Positions 22,460 to 34,333 are shown, counted from the stretch's first letter. The stretch: 64,000 nucleotides of DNA from Eunapius fragilis (GCA_963681505.1 OY811988.1:3023202-3087201); one strand, 5' to 3'. The notes: generated from the letters alone by a model not told the origin. Numbers and translations are program-made.

Positions 22460-23600
22460 TGTACCATGCAAACTTCCACATGTATTGCCACATCCCTTTT
22501 GTAATGCCTCATTTGAAGTAATAAAATCACTGCAGGCCATACACATGGTCTGATAGGTAATGAGGAACTTATCACATCTGCTGCATGAATATTATATCAG
22601 TATTTCCTTCATAATGCATTGGAATTTATTATGTTTTGGGTAAAGAGTTTCCACGTTTGTTTAATATATAATGTGCCGTTCCAAAGATATATACTGACTA
22701 TGTACAACCATCATTTCATAGGATTTTAAATCTAACCCTGACAACAGTGCTAGTGCTTAATTGCTCTGTATCTTCAGAATGGCACATTGTATATTGAAGG
22801 AACTTTGGAATTGTATAGATGCAGAGCTTGAAACTAATTTGCAAAAAAAAAAACAAGACGTGCAGTTGCACTACTTTTTTCATCTGGGTCGTAAGTACCT
22901 TGCAAACACAGTTAACAACATTCCAATTAGTAAGTGCACAAAGAGTTCAAATGACAGCTGTGGTGTATAATGTTTCACATAACTTGTTTTTTAATGTTTA
23001 TATCTCCACACAGGTTCCAACTTGCTTCCTTATCAAATTCCCTAGCTCCTATCTAAGCTATGAAATTAGGACGACAAATGTAATGCTGCATGACAGTAAG
23101 AACATTGTCAAGCCTGTTGTACCAGAAAACCTTCTATGGTGGATACATACACAACCAGATGGAACGTTTACAGTGGAAACTTACTTTTAATAAAATGGTA
23201 CTATACCACGCAACCAACTAACGTTGAATAATATACTACTGCAATGCGACAAAGACAATAAATTGGTTCTAGACACCTCTACATCAGATGGATACAAAGG
23301 GAAGGCAAATTCATTGTATCTGAAAGAAGAAGAAGCCATGACTACCTTGGCGTTGATTGCCACAATGTCATATCACTACATTCCAATCGTTGTGCAAGCC
23401 AAAGTGGGTAGATTTATTAACACCAGTATTAGTAGTCAGTTAGCCTACTGTAGTATCTGCTAAATAAAATATGCTCTAATACAATGCTATGAAGAGGCAA
23501 TCTTAATGTATTCACAGTTTTGTACTAGCCTGTGCCCCGTGAAAAATCATGGGCTGATTCTATTATAAGAAGTCCGTAAAGTTATTGATTCTAAGTTTTA
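22460..23600 (+). pseudogene. Dead paralogue of a beta-trefoil exon with its flanks
   Basis: The segment aligns with 55630-56660 and then with 59410-59610 of the trefoil locus, so exon 4, its upstream intron and a downstream non-coding block were copied, without exon 5 or the later transposons. The coding part (about 23012-23400) reads NVMLHDSKNIVKPVVPENLLWWI, then an ACTT-type insertion produces a stop (VETYF). A second lesion removes FWRR after DGYK. The 5' part keeps an acceptor-like CTCCACACAG. Confidence 0.75.
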
Positions 23601-24620
23601 TATAGTGGGCCTTCATTGGTGTCCCTGGTTGATAATAATAAAGTCATGTATTCATGCATTGATATTCATGTATATTTAAATCAATTTATGAATATACATT
23701 TAGTCAAATATGAACCAAATTATTATTAGAATTTGATATCTTTAGATAAAATCAAATAGCTTGCAATTAATTCATGTGACATGACAACTTTTAATTAATA
23801 ACATGGTTTATGAGCCATGAACCTATACACCAGGACCCATCAAACAGGTATGCGAGCTTGATGCTGCCGTAAACAATTTTAGTGTACCTGCACTGGTCCA
23901 GACAGGATCCAAGAACATTGCTCATTCCCATCTGCCTTGACATGAGGTGAAGGGTGATGCAATGTAGGTTATACAATCAGGCACCACAGGAATGAGTAAC
24001 CACATGCATCCTGGACCATGTGTGTATCCACTATAGGATGTCCTCAAACTTAGAGGACATGAACTTACAACATCCCCAGGAATGCCATATGCGCCTAACG
24101 TATCAAGGCCGTCCTCTAACGGACCATGAGCTGGACCTCGCCAGAGGCCCATGAAGTCAATGAGCATGGCAAGATCTCCCGAGGCAATGGGGATACTGCC
24201 ACTGAATGCATATCACCTCACATGGCAAACAAGCAGCCAAGACCCCAAAGCCAACCACAGCTACACTTAGTGGGGTACCAGTAATGGTTGGGATCTACTA
24301 GGGTCCCTTAAACAATATATAGACACCTAAACTGTATGCATCCATCCATTACTTGAAAATCCCGTGCAGTACAAATTTCAGACCAGTGTGAGTGAGTATT
24401 ATGGGATGTATTTTATAACAGGTACTCTACTCTAGAATAGTTATTTACTCAATTGGCTGAAGCATGTGTGTCCCTTTAACTTGATTGTAGCATTTAGTCC
24501 ATCAAAAGTAGAACAAGAAGGCATGCTTTTAATATGGGAAGAGGAGGGGAGGGAGTGCTACATGTATAGTACTTGACAGTATTATGTTTAAAAAAAAATT
24601 TACATGTTCTTACAAATAAT
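23600..24620. other. No gene seen
   Basis: AT-rich then mixed sequence with only short chance frames on both strands. No domain recognised. Confidence 0.4.
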
Positions 24621-24631
24621 ATTCTTCTCCA

Positions 24632-24840
24632 AAGTACTTGCCCCTTTGGTAACCAGAAGGTGGACAGCACTCACATCACCTCAGAGGGATGCATAGTGGA
24701 GTGGTGTATTTCCTTGCTGAGGAAGGTCATATGTCACAAATGAACAATACACTCAAGCATTAGGGTACTGACCTTATCATATCAATGACATGATTACTAT
24801 CCAACAGACACTCCAAGACCTTGATGTTTGGTTCAGCGCA
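24632..24840 (-). pseudogene. Ankyrin-repeat gene fragment
   Basis: On the minus strand one exon-like block reads AEPNIKVLECLLDSNHVIDMI and ends at a GTCAGT donor. After an interval, an acceptor-like CCTCAG leads into QGNTPLHYASL-stop-GDVSAVHLLVTKGASTL, the ankyrin consensus GxTPLHxA...G....V..LL..GA. The in-frame TGA (CTC TGA GGT) suggests a CGA-to-TGA mutation, so this is a relic. A second degraded copy lies at 17356-17500. Confidence 0.6.
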
Positions 24841-25161
24841 TAGTGATGTGCAGACTTATTTGCCTCCACAAAAGGCACACATAATTAACTCATAATGCCC
24901 TTTATCACAAAGTGCACACCTGATAGAGAGTGTAACCAAAAGTCAATCTATTTCTAAAGCTTCCCATTTTTGCTGCAATATGGACTACTCAGCTGTAAAA
25001 CAGATGAGCACATACAGATAAAGCTAAAACTAATATGCAGTCTAGGGTCTCCCCTTATTCCTGCTCATTTGGGCGGCTATCATGTGTAAGGAACTCATTG
25101 CAAACAATCCTCATTAACTAGAACTCAATGTAAAAGTAATTGTTCTTCCAGCTTGTACATC

Positions 25162-25207
25162 CCACACACACACACACATACACACACACACACACAAACA
25201 CACACAA
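25162..25207. repeat. (CA)n microsatellite
   Basis: CA repeats with two or three interruptions. Confidence 0.9.
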
Positions 25208-25248
25208 TGATGTCCAAGAAACTAGTAAGGATATTCATTAATTAGTAA

Positions 25249-25470
25249 AATTCCTAAACCTGTAGCACTAGTTCCACACCTCATTGTTGCCCACAATTAT
25301 TCTACCACAGTGGTAAACAAACATTGCAGCCCTATAATGTACCCTAATCACTAAACTAGTCATTCCTAAACCTATAGTGCTTGTTCCACAGGGAAATGAC
25401 ATCATTGCAGCCCTATAATGTTTCTCGGGGAGTTTCCCTGGGAAATACCTTAATCACTAAACTAGTCATT
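25249..25470. repeat. Two-copy tandem repeat, about 110 bp
   Basis: CCTAAACCT(G/A)TAG..., GTTCCACA, CATTGCAGCCCTATAATGT and AATCACTAAACTAGTCATT appear in the same order twice, beginning near 25253 and 25367. A palindromic ACATGTCATTTAATGACATGT follows at 25478-25500. Confidence 0.7.
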
Positions 25471-25499
25471 GTACGTGTACATGTCATTTAATGACATGT

Positions 25500-27580
25500 A
25501 CAATATGACTAGTTTTTGTCCTCATTACACTCTTCAAAATACAAGTACTGCCATATATCCCACTGCCCTGTGACCTGTGGAGGTTATTACATGTAGATGT
25601 CTGCGCAGTTCTTGTGCATATCGTTATTAAATTGTTTTGCAAGTCTTGCTGAAGCTTGTTTCAAATTATAGTGCCCTAATTCCAGTTTATCTAAAGCACC
25701 ATTCAACATGCTTGTGCCATTTAATTGCAGGCATATCACTCTTCTCACTTGTACATGTTGAAGAGTTTGTAAAAAGTGTCCCCCCACTCAAGTTATACAG
25801 TACCACACCCTTCACATTGATGTTCTGCTAGCTGCATAAGTCAGAGGGATGATGACCTGATCATATATGCATGCAATTAAATGACACAATCATGTTCAAT
25901 GATACTCTAGAAAAACAGGAAAACTTGAGGCAAGATTATTTCTTCCACCCCCTTCAAGTTTTACAGTGCTTGGTACTTTAGCATGCATGCCTAGTCCGGG
26001 GAATGATTTTACAAACCTCATCAAGTTAGAAGAGTGATACATGCTGGCCACTGATCATCACAGAAAGTGAATATTTTGCTGTGCTGTCCTACTAAATATA
26101 TTCTACATGCAAATCTAAAGCTTTCGAATTCAAAAATCCTAAATCATGATAGATTGGTTTACCTTGTTTGCTGACTGTTTCTTTTCCCTACGAACTTACT
26201 AAAGCAGAGGTCAATTCAGACATCAAGGTCTGTAGTCAGACACTATGTTTTCTAAGAACGGATAATCAAATTGCTAGTTACAGCCAAAAGCATAACAGCA
26301 TTTCCTGCTTAGCTGATGTAAGCTGAATGTGGACCATATAAAACAGTGAAAAAAATCATAGCCTGATTTAGAGAAAGTGTGCCTAAGTTTATAGAAGCAC
26401 AGCTAGTATATAGAGCTAGTTGTAAGTTGTGAGTAATCTTTTCGTCTTACATAGTACTAAATCCATGAGAGTCCATAGCAATATAAAGTGAGGACAAGCT
26501 GATCAGGGACTGTCAACAAAGTGTGTCAGCAGAGTGTTTGGGCATTGACCAGTCAACAGTTACAGTGGGTTGATATTTGACCACTGTTGGATCAGGCAGT
26601 GTTTAGAGCTCTGGAGAGCACATTCCTTGGTTCAGCAGAGTTCCTTCAAATGTGAACAGTTGAGTGGCATTTCTTTGCATTTTAAGAATGGTGCTTATTG
26701 GAGGATGCTTTATAAGTACAGGATGTATCAAGCATTATCACATGATAATAAAATATCAGGCCACCTTCAAATCAAGGTGGTTGCTGTTAAAACAGTCAAC
26801 TAGATTTAATGCATCTGCCACTACAATTTGAATACTTGTAGCCTCGGTAAATGTAGTGTGGTATTTGTATACTGCAGTTGTTGCATGAGAAAGAATATGT
26901 GTAGTTGAACATGCACCAGGTATCCTGTATCTAATTAAATATTTATGAAGAACATCATTTTCAACCATGCTGATCAATTCTTTAAAGTAGGGAATATTGT
27001 TCAAACATTTCAGCTGTTATGTTTGAGCTGTTAGCACAGAAAGCACCAACCTTATCAGGTGGGCAGTTTCCGTCATTACTGTGGAATAGGTTGAATTGGT
27101 ACAGTTTGTAAACTGGCATGGCCTATTATGACCCACAACACAGCTATTGGTAAATTATTGAACACCTCATGATGCACTCATAATGTTAAGTGATAATTAT
27201 CCATTTCACTGAAGCACTTAATTGGAGAAGGGAAGCTGTAATGCACCCATACATATTATGTGTAAGCATAGATTAAAATTTACTACCTATCAAACTGTAT
27301 ATAATGGTCAGAATAGCTCAGCTATCAAAACTAGCGTGCCAAGTGGATCTTGCGAAGATTCTCTTTCATTTTCAAAGCCAGGCTTAATTTGATTGTACAC
27401 AAGAGAGATTACTGTGCGTTTTTGTTTCCATAACTAAGGGAGGTATTATTCAGAGTGTTATTACCCTGGAAATGTAAGATGAAACACTGCATCCTGTATG
27501 GTGATGTTTACAATGCCGGGGCTTGCTTTCAGCGTTGTTTTGGGGCAGAACCATAAGAAATGTATGAGGTATCAGTGATC
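25500..27580. other. No gene seen
   Basis: Short chance frames only. No domain, TIR or array was recognised. Confidence 0.35.
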
Positions 27581-27584
27581 TCAG

Positions 27585-27781
27585 AATGGAAGAAGCTCCA
27601 ACGCAGATGACTGGTCCAACACAGACGACTGTTCCAACACAGACGACTGTTCCAACACAGATGACTGTTCCATCACAAATGACTGCTTACAGATGTGAAG
27701 CCAACTAAACAAGTATAAGATGACTGCTCCAACACAGACAACTGCATCAGCACAGACGATTGCTTCAACACAGATGTGAAG
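27585..27781 (+). repeat. 18-bp tandem repeat able to encode a Thr-rich peptide
   Basis: ATG at 27585 opens a short frame that passes through repeats of ACTGTTCCAACACAGACG, encoding PTQTTV-like hexapeptides, and stops after about 40 codons. Further degenerate units continue to 27781. It may be an exon of a mucin-like Thr-rich linker or simply a minisatellite. Confidence 0.5.
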
Positions 27782-28030
27782 CCAAATAGATTATTTTAGA
27801 TATTCATATAAAATAATCTTTAGTTCATGGAATGCCAACGTTTCATGAGCAACTAATCAGTAATCAAGGATTATTACATACGTTGCAAGACTATAAAGTA
27901 TGCTGATGACAAAAAATTTCTGGGGGGAGGGTGGGGGGGGGATTACTCAACTGCAGTACTGGAGAAATAAATTTAATATCTTTTGGCTGTACAATCAGGG
28001 GACCTATAAATCTTGGCCCCGCAGGGTGTA

Positions 28031-28156
28031 TAGTCTCGTACCCAGACCCACATCGCAGCTGCGGATGGAATACATCACCGCCTGCGCGAGTAGTACTCGC
28101 GTAGGCGGTGATGTATTCCATCCGGCAGCTGCGATGTGGGTCTGGGTACGAGACTA
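28031..28156. mobile_element. 126-bp perfect hairpin element with 9-bp target duplication
   Basis: TAGTCTCGTACCCAGACCC and its reverse complement bound a palindrome running to its centre (GAGTAGTACTC). An exact 9-bp direct repeat CAGGGTGTA flanks it at 28022-28030 and 28157-28165. A 9-bp duplication is typical of Mutator-like elements. An alternative reading with a TA duplication is possible but explains less of the flank. Confidence 0.85.
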
Positions 28157-28350
28157 CAGGGTGTACTACCACTAGTAGAGTACCAGGGCCGGCGCCGCAG
28201 GTCCGGTTGCACGGTTTTAACCGGACCACTTTTTATAACTTGAGGCCTTATTTAATTACATCATTGTATATTCTTGCACTACGTCACTTCGCGCAATCCG
28301 TTATGCGTTAATTAGTACATGAACATGCAATTACTTTAACATGATCAGAT

Positions 28351-29186
28351 CATAGATAGTTTAGAGATGGATTGGAAGCACGGTTAATTGTCACGAATTA
28401 TCACCTACACTCCGTGATCTGCTGGTATGCTGTGAGCATAGATAGTTGCGTGTACTTCAGATACTAAATCTATAGCTGAGGCAATGACAAAACCCGACGA
28501 AATACTGAAAAGAGCTGTTGAAAATGTGTTAGCTGACGATGGCTTTAAGATTCAGACTCCATCGTCGAGAAGCTCTGTTGAAAATTAAAAACCTCGTACA
28601 TAAATCACAAAAATCCGCGTTGTTTGAGGCAGCGTATTAAGAAAACCAAGTACTATTTTCAAAAAACGAAAAAAGTCCCTCCTGGAGCTTTCACTGAACA
28701 CTTAGGATTGGTTCGTAGAATTACAAAACCACTTAGGATGGCTCGTAAACAGGTACATGCACGAGGTATACTAATTTATGCCCTCAACTACTATATGACG
28801 GTGTTACACACGATCGGATGAAGATAAAACAAAACTAAAAAAAATCCCTCCTAGAGAAATGACCTCTATAAGCATAGAAAACATAATAAACCTTTGGAGA
28901 CTCACCCGTTTCTCACAAAAGGTACATAAGCACACAACAGTGGTGAAATTATCGGTACGAAGCGCGCGTAGTACGAACAGTGGCTATTTTAAGGTCAATA
29001 CCTTACAGAACACTTAACGTTCAAATAGGCGATGAGGAATGTCCACCAAAAATCAGTATGGCACAGTTTGACGACTTTTGCCTCGATTTGCCCTCTAGAA
29101 AGGTGTGATTCGCGCGATCACGGAGTGCGCGCGTAGTCTTAATGGATCACGTGATGCGCTTCCAATCCATCTCTAAACTATCTATG
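28351..29186. mobile_element. 836-bp hAT-like passenger, copy 1
   Basis: Termini CATAGATAGTTTAGAGATGG...GGATTGGAAGC are inverted at both ends. The flanks share ATGATCAGAT (28341-28350 and 29184-29193), compatible with an 8-bp duplication. Copy 2 is at 38574-39421: both have a 25-bp end finishing GGATTGG, then an A-T-C-A-C-G-T-G string and a GATCACACCTT-like string near the right end. A frame at 28624-28821 (KKTKYYFQKTKKVPPG...) is not recognised. It probably depends on an outside hAT transposase. Confidence 0.75.
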
Positions 29187-29305
29187 ATCAGATGTGGCGA
29201 CCAAAGTCTAATTTGTTATTAGCGATACATGTATAATAAAGATAACAGCATTCAGTAAAAAATGGCTACTGTTGTCAATGTGCGAGATTCGATTCCCAGC
29301 TTACC

Positions 29306-29323
29306 CATGCAGAGGCGGATCCA

Positions 29324-29356
<33 letters not shown>

Positions 29357-29697
29357 GTTTGGGCTTTGGGGGTTGCAACCCCCCCTTTCATATAAGGTAC
29401 TGCCCCCTCTTCTGCTAACCCCCCCCCTCCCCCCCACTCCCCGGCTTTTCGTATCGGGCCTTAAGTGGACAGCGCCTCCCCCCCCCCCCCCCCCCCCCCC
29501 CCCCCGCGTTTCGTGTCGGACCTAAAGCGCCCCCGCTTTTCATGTCGGACCTACAGCGGACAGCGTCCCCCCCCCCGCCACACCCACCCCGCTTTTCGTA
29601 TCGAACCTGAAGCGGACACCCTCCGCATTTCGTATCGCGGGTCTCAACCCCCCCCCCCCCCCCCCCCCCCTTTTGGCAAATCCTGTATCCGCCCCTG
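29306..29697. mobile_element. Poly-G/poly-C hAT-like MITE
   Basis: It begins near CAGAGGCGGATCCAGG, with a 32-G run at 29324-29355, and ends CTGTATCCGCCCCTG. TTACC occurs at 29301-29305 and 29698-29702, with four extra bases on the left side. Internal C runs are at 29478-29505 and 29651-29670. It is the same family as 56736-57007. Translated frames across it are proline or glycine homopolymers and not genes. Confidence 0.65.
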
Positions 29698-30159
29698 TTA
29701 CCTGATGAGCCCCACCATCCTAAATCCTTTGCTTTTCCGAAGCGAAGCTTTGGAAAGACAAAACCTGTTTTTTGCTCAGCAAAGAGCCAGTGGTTCGATA
29801 CTTGGCCTTTTCTCCATTACGATGAAGACAGGATGTGATGTTCTGCCACACTTGTGTCACTGCCTTTAAGCTGGGCAGAATTAAGTCAAGTAAAAACGCA
29901 TTTGTAAGTTTATACGCGAGCAAGTAATATGGTCATGCTTAGTGAGTGACAAATGTTTTTGTGTCTCAGATTTCTGCCTCCGTTTCATGCAGTTATGTTG
30001 GCGTAAGTCATGCAGGGTTATGAAACGCAAAAACCTGTAGCTTCTGGGGCGGAGCTCCAGACCCCGATGGGGGAGCTTACAGCGCTCGCCATACCCCCTA
30101 GCTGGGTCACTACTGCACAACCGGACCACTCTTTTTACCGCGGCGCCGGTCCTGAGTAC

Positions 30160-31305
30160 TGAGACATACTGCTGTTCTGGGGATGTGATATAATGTGTGC
30201 CTGTCCGAGGGGATGTAATATTCTAGGGTATATAGACTACGTACGTAAGGTTAGGGTAAGTATAGTACATCATATATTGATGTCATGTAAGTAGGGCCGG
30301 ATGTACACTTATTAGTCGAATAGCCCAAGAAAAACAATCCAAAAACACTTAACTTTCTTTAGGTGGTACCATCCGAAGTAAGCAGTAGAAAAATAAAAAC
30401 GCTTGTCAAAGCTCAAGTGCCGATCCGACTACAAGTATACACGAGGGAAATGACGTCATGCACCGATTTCATCCACCTAATTGGAAACGCCATTACATAT
30501 GTAAATACGTCACATTGCATTGGATATGGCTGAGGTAAGTATAACACGTAAAGTAAGTGGCGGATCTAAGGTTTGGGAGAGGTGTGGAGGTGTGGGAGGG
30601 TCCCCGCGCCTACTGCAGCGCTGGGAGCGCTGTGAGCCCCCCCCATCGGGGTCTGGGGCCTATGCAATGGTGTACAGAAATGGCTCGTTTACTAGCTATT
30701 AAACACATCCGCGGCCGCTTATGAGGAAAAATAGTTAATTCATTACACAGCACAGCCCTTTGCGGCTGGACAAAAGGGTCCATAATTAGACAATACCGTA
30801 AGCCAAAAAAATCCATTGCGGCTAGATGCGCCATGGCCTCATTAAAATGGCGTTTTTTGATAGAGCTGTATCTTGTTCAATTTACCAGCAAATACCTGTT
30901 GATCCCTCCCATTTAACTGGTGTATCGTCGTAGTAGAGCCTATACCATATGCGCACTCTTCATATCGCAATCCTTAATAACGCGCAGCCAATTTATATAT
31001 GGATATCGTAAGGGAGAGGGGGTACTTCACGCTGATAATACCAAGCACAGACAAATTCTCAGGAACGTCAGCATGCCGCATTGTCAACTATACACATTTA
31101 GGTATACAGAAACACCATTTAGGTCCAGCCATACTTTTTTTTCACCACACAATAAAGGGTTTTGCTTTTCTATGAATAATGCGGTATTAGTAGCTTTATT
31201 CGGTCACATAGCCTAGATGGAACCACATATACCAGCTCCAGAAACTTTGCAGAACTTGTGGAAAACATTTGGTGGCTAGAGAGATCAAAAGGAGAGCATT
31301 CATGA
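30160..31305. other. Spacer, no gene
   Basis: It includes another terminus-like AGTGGCGGATCTAAGG at about 30556 but no clear partner end. Short frames here are not supported. Confidence 0.4.
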
Positions 31306-31309
31306 GAGG

Positions 31310-32781
31310 GGGTTTATAATGGGTACATGAGGGCAGGGGGTCCAGCTGCATACTGTGGGAACATGGGGCAAGAGTCCAGCTGCTTATAGTAGGTACTTTG
31401 GGGCATGTGCAGGGGGTCCAGCTACTTAGTGAGTACATAGGGGCAGAGAGTACAGTGAGTACACAGGGGCAGGGGTCTAGCTGCTTACAGTGGGTACATG
31501 GGGGCAGGGGGGCCAGTTGCTTACAGTGGGTACATGGGGGCAGGGGGGCCAGTTGCTTCCAGTGGGTACATGGGGCAAGGGGGCGTGGGTACATGGGGGA
31601 GGGGTCCAACTACTTACAGTGGGTACATGGGGGCAAGGGGGCGTGGGTAGATGGGGGAGGGGGTCCAGCTGCTTACAGTGGGTACATGGGGGTAAGGGGG
31701 CCAGTTGCTTAGTGGGTACATGGGGGCAGGGGTCCAGCTGCTTACTGTGGGTACATGGGGGCAAGCGGGTCCAGCTGCTTACAGTGGGTACATGGGGGCA
31801 AGGGGCCAGTTGCTTACAGTGGGTACATGGGGGCAAGGGGGCATGGGTACATGGGGGAGGGGTCCAGCTGCTTACTGTGGGTACATGGGGGCAAGGGGGT
31901 CCAGCTGCTTACAGTGGGTACATGGGGGCAGGGGGTCCAGCTGCTTACAGTGGGCACATGGGGGCAAGGGGTCTAGCTGCTTACAGTGGGTACATGGGGG
32001 CAAGGGGGCCAGTTGCTTACAGTGGGTACATGGGGGCAGGGGGGCCAGTTGCTTACAGTGGGCACATGGGGGCAAGGGGGCGTGGGTACATGGGGGAGGG
32101 GGTCCAGCTGCTTACAGTTGGTACATGAGGGTAGGCGTATGTGGGGGAGGGTCCAGCTGCTTACAGTGGACTCAGGGGGTAGGGGTTCCAGTTGCTTACA
32201 GTGGGTACATGACGGCAGGGGGTCCAGCTGCATACATGTACATGGGGCAGGGGTACAGCTACTTACAGTGGGCACATGGGAGGAGGGGGTCCAGCTGCTT
32301 ACAGTGGGTACATGGGGGAGGGGGTCCAGCTGCTTATAGAGGGTACATGTGGGCAGGGGATCCAGCTGCTCACAGTGGGTACATGAGAGCAGGAGGTAGC
32401 GGTGGGTGTATGGGGTAGCGTGGGTGTATGGGGGCAGGGAGTCCAGCTGCTTACATGAAGGCCGGGGGTTCAGCTGCTTACAGTAGACATGTGGGGAAGG
32501 AGGTCCAGCTGCTAACAGTGGGTATATGCATGAGGCAGGAGGTCCAGCTGTTTATAGTGGGCACATGGGGACAGGGGATTACAGTGTGGGTACATGGGGG
32601 CAGAGTGTAGGTACATGGGGGCAGGGGGCAGTCAGGGGGTCCAGCTGCTTGCAGTGGGTACATGAAGGCAGGGAGTCCAATACATGTACATGGGGCAGGG
32701 GGTGCAGCTACTTACAGTGGGTAGGTGGGCTGGGTGTCCAGCTGACAGTGGGTACATAAGGGCAGGGGGGTCCAGCTGATT
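31310..32781. repeat. 37-bp minisatellite
   Basis: Tandem units close to GTCCAGCTGCTTACAGTGGG + TACATGGGGGCAGGGGG, with variants (GGCCAGTTGC, GGCGTGGGTACATGGGGGA) making higher-order blocks at about 31560-31690, 31810-31900 and 32050-32130. Long frames on both strands are repetitive (SSCLQWVHGG; PPCTHCKQL) and are unit-derived, not genes. Confidence 0.95.
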
Positions 32782-32789
32782 TTCACGTC

Positions 32790-33440
32790 AACACGTATAT
32801 GTACTGGGCTAGTTTACACTGCTCAAACCACAGTACACTTCACATGCGTATACCATTAATTATCAACCCAGTAATTCACCGCTATGCTGCATTATTCTAG
32901 ACTCCCATGCTGTAGAGTCCTAACACAGTACCTTGCCTATCAATCAGTAATGCCCCAAACTTGAGCCTATGTGTGTTATACTGTAGGTGTGATGCAATGT
33001 TACTGACTGGTTTGGCAACAACTGGGGCAAGGGCAAGAGTATCCCATGAGCCTGTGTAACGTTCCCCAACCCCCAGCTGTGGTGGCACCAGCTAGTGCCG
33101 CTAACCACAAGCCAGGTGGCCAGTGTGGCAAGCAAGGACGCTGGTCCAAGCTTGGCTGCAAGGCCAGTATAGTTGGGAAAGCCCTCCGGCTAAGACAGGT
33201 ACCAGGGTGACGCAGGCCACTAACTGGATGACCTGTGTACCAAGCCAGGACGCTGGTCCAGGCTTGGCTAGCCGGGTTAGTAGGGACCAGCCCGTAGGGC
33301 TCCGCCCAAGTTAACGCCCCAATCGAACGCCATCCAGCCCCAAGTTATGATGGGATGTTATGGAAAGTACATGTATGGTAGCAGTGCCTGAGGGAAGTAC
33401 AATTGGGGGGACACGTGTGTGTGTGTGTGCAAACAACAGT
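32790..33440. other. 3' flank of the DIRS-like element
   Basis: A 25-bp string around GGACGCTGGTCCAAGCTTGGC at 33138 recurs at 33249 (GGACGCTGGTCCAGGCTTGGC), 110 bp apart. These could be part of the retroelement's terminal repeats, but I could not match them to the 5' side (36830-37030). Confidence 0.4.
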
Positions 33441-34322
33441 TCAGTCAGCCTTCGCCATCAGAGCAGCAGCAGAGGGGTGAGCCGGATCGTGATGTACATA
33501 CGAGTGAAAGGCCGCACTGCGCCAACGGCCAAGCTCCTTGAGGGTGGAGGACTGAAGGCCAGCCTTTGCAGCAGCTGTGGCCGCTCCAATCCTGAAGCTA
33601 TGAGTGTTAAAGCGGAGTGATTTGAGGCCGAGAGACTTCAGATGGAAGTGAAGTACTGCTCTAAATTTAAAGGGGTTCCATGTCTGAAATGGAACAACGG
33701 CTTTGAGAGGTGTGTCCTGCATTCCATCAGGTAGCGACGCATTGCCTTGACGGGGCAACACCCATCTTCACTACACCCCACAGTGATGGTGGAACCCTTT
33801 CCCAGTTGGTCCGTTTTGGAACGACTAAAGGAAAACCTTAAGCTGGTGATCCATAAGTTTGACGTCGCCCTTGGCCAGGAATCGAGACGTAGACCCTGCG
33901 GGGTAGTGAACTCACTCACCCGCAGAAAACCGTAAAAAGCTTGCAACATGGCAGCCTGTAGCATGAGCTTGTCGTGCTGTGTGATGGTAGAGTCACAATG
34001 GAGCTGCTAGCCTGGGCTTAGAGAGGGGAAGTTGTGCTTGCTTACGTCGAATACCCCTGATGACTAGCTTCAATAAGGGATTGTTACCCACAGGGCTCCT
34101 GTGGCCACTCGCCTGGTGCAGAAAGGAGACAGCGGCCAAGTAAACCAGGATGGTAGGTAGCCGGAGGTAGGAGCTGAGGTGGGTCGCGAACAGGGCTATA
34201 TGACGCCTGGTGGATGGGACTGCGGCCACGTCCAGATGTCTGCAGAATGTGATGTAATGCCGAATCCCAACCTTGTATGTGGCAGTGGTAGACCCAGCCA
34301 ATGCCTTGCTGACTAGAGACAC
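33441..34322 (-). pseudogene. Tyrosine recombinase of the DIRS-order element
   Basis: Three consecutive frames together cover a phage-integrase-like fold. 34322-33993 has a SAM-like N-terminal domain (TATYKVGIRHYITFCRHL). 33964-33638 has the first catalytic Arg in FYGFLRVSEF and a conserved RSKTDQ stretch. 33761-33441 has HSFRIGAATAAAKAG (the H-x-x-R pair) and ends LGRWRSAAFHSYV with the likely nucleophilic Tyr. So R-H-R-Y is present but split by two frameshifts, at about 33980 and about 33700. In the family this enzyme integrates a circular cDNA intermediate without target duplication. Confidence 0.8.
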
Positions 34323-34333
34323 AAGGTCCCGGT

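Larger units (their letters stand above)
28184..30154. mobile_element. 1.97-kb hAT-like non-autonomous element, 5-bp target duplication, with nested insertions
   Basis: Termini CAGGGCCGGCGCCGC and GCGGCGCCGGTCCTG are inverted repeats. The 5-bp direct repeat AGTAC flanks them at 28179-28183 and 30155-30159. Subterminal ACCGGACCACT..TTTT strings are also shared in inverse at both ends (28221 and 30121). CAG..CTG ends with a 5-bp duplication fit the hAT5-type group. It contains the 836-bp element at 28351-29186 and the poly-G element at 29306-29697 and has no transposase of its own. Confidence 0.75.

Noticed and set aside
28031-28156. Intrinsic terminator or miRNA precursor
   Set aside because: The exact 9-bp target duplication explains the hairpin as a transposon; no U-tract or conserved mature arm.
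29252-29869. Proline- and glycine-run proteins
   Set aside because: Created by C and G homopolymers inside a MITE.
31196-32759. Overlapping Gly/Gln/Trp- and Pro/Cys-rich frames on both strands
   Set aside because: They are products of the 37-bp tandem unit, open on both strands at once.
33123-33314. Frame with repeated QDAGPGL-type text
   Set aside because: Short, explained by the two-copy 25-bp repeat at 33138 and 33249.
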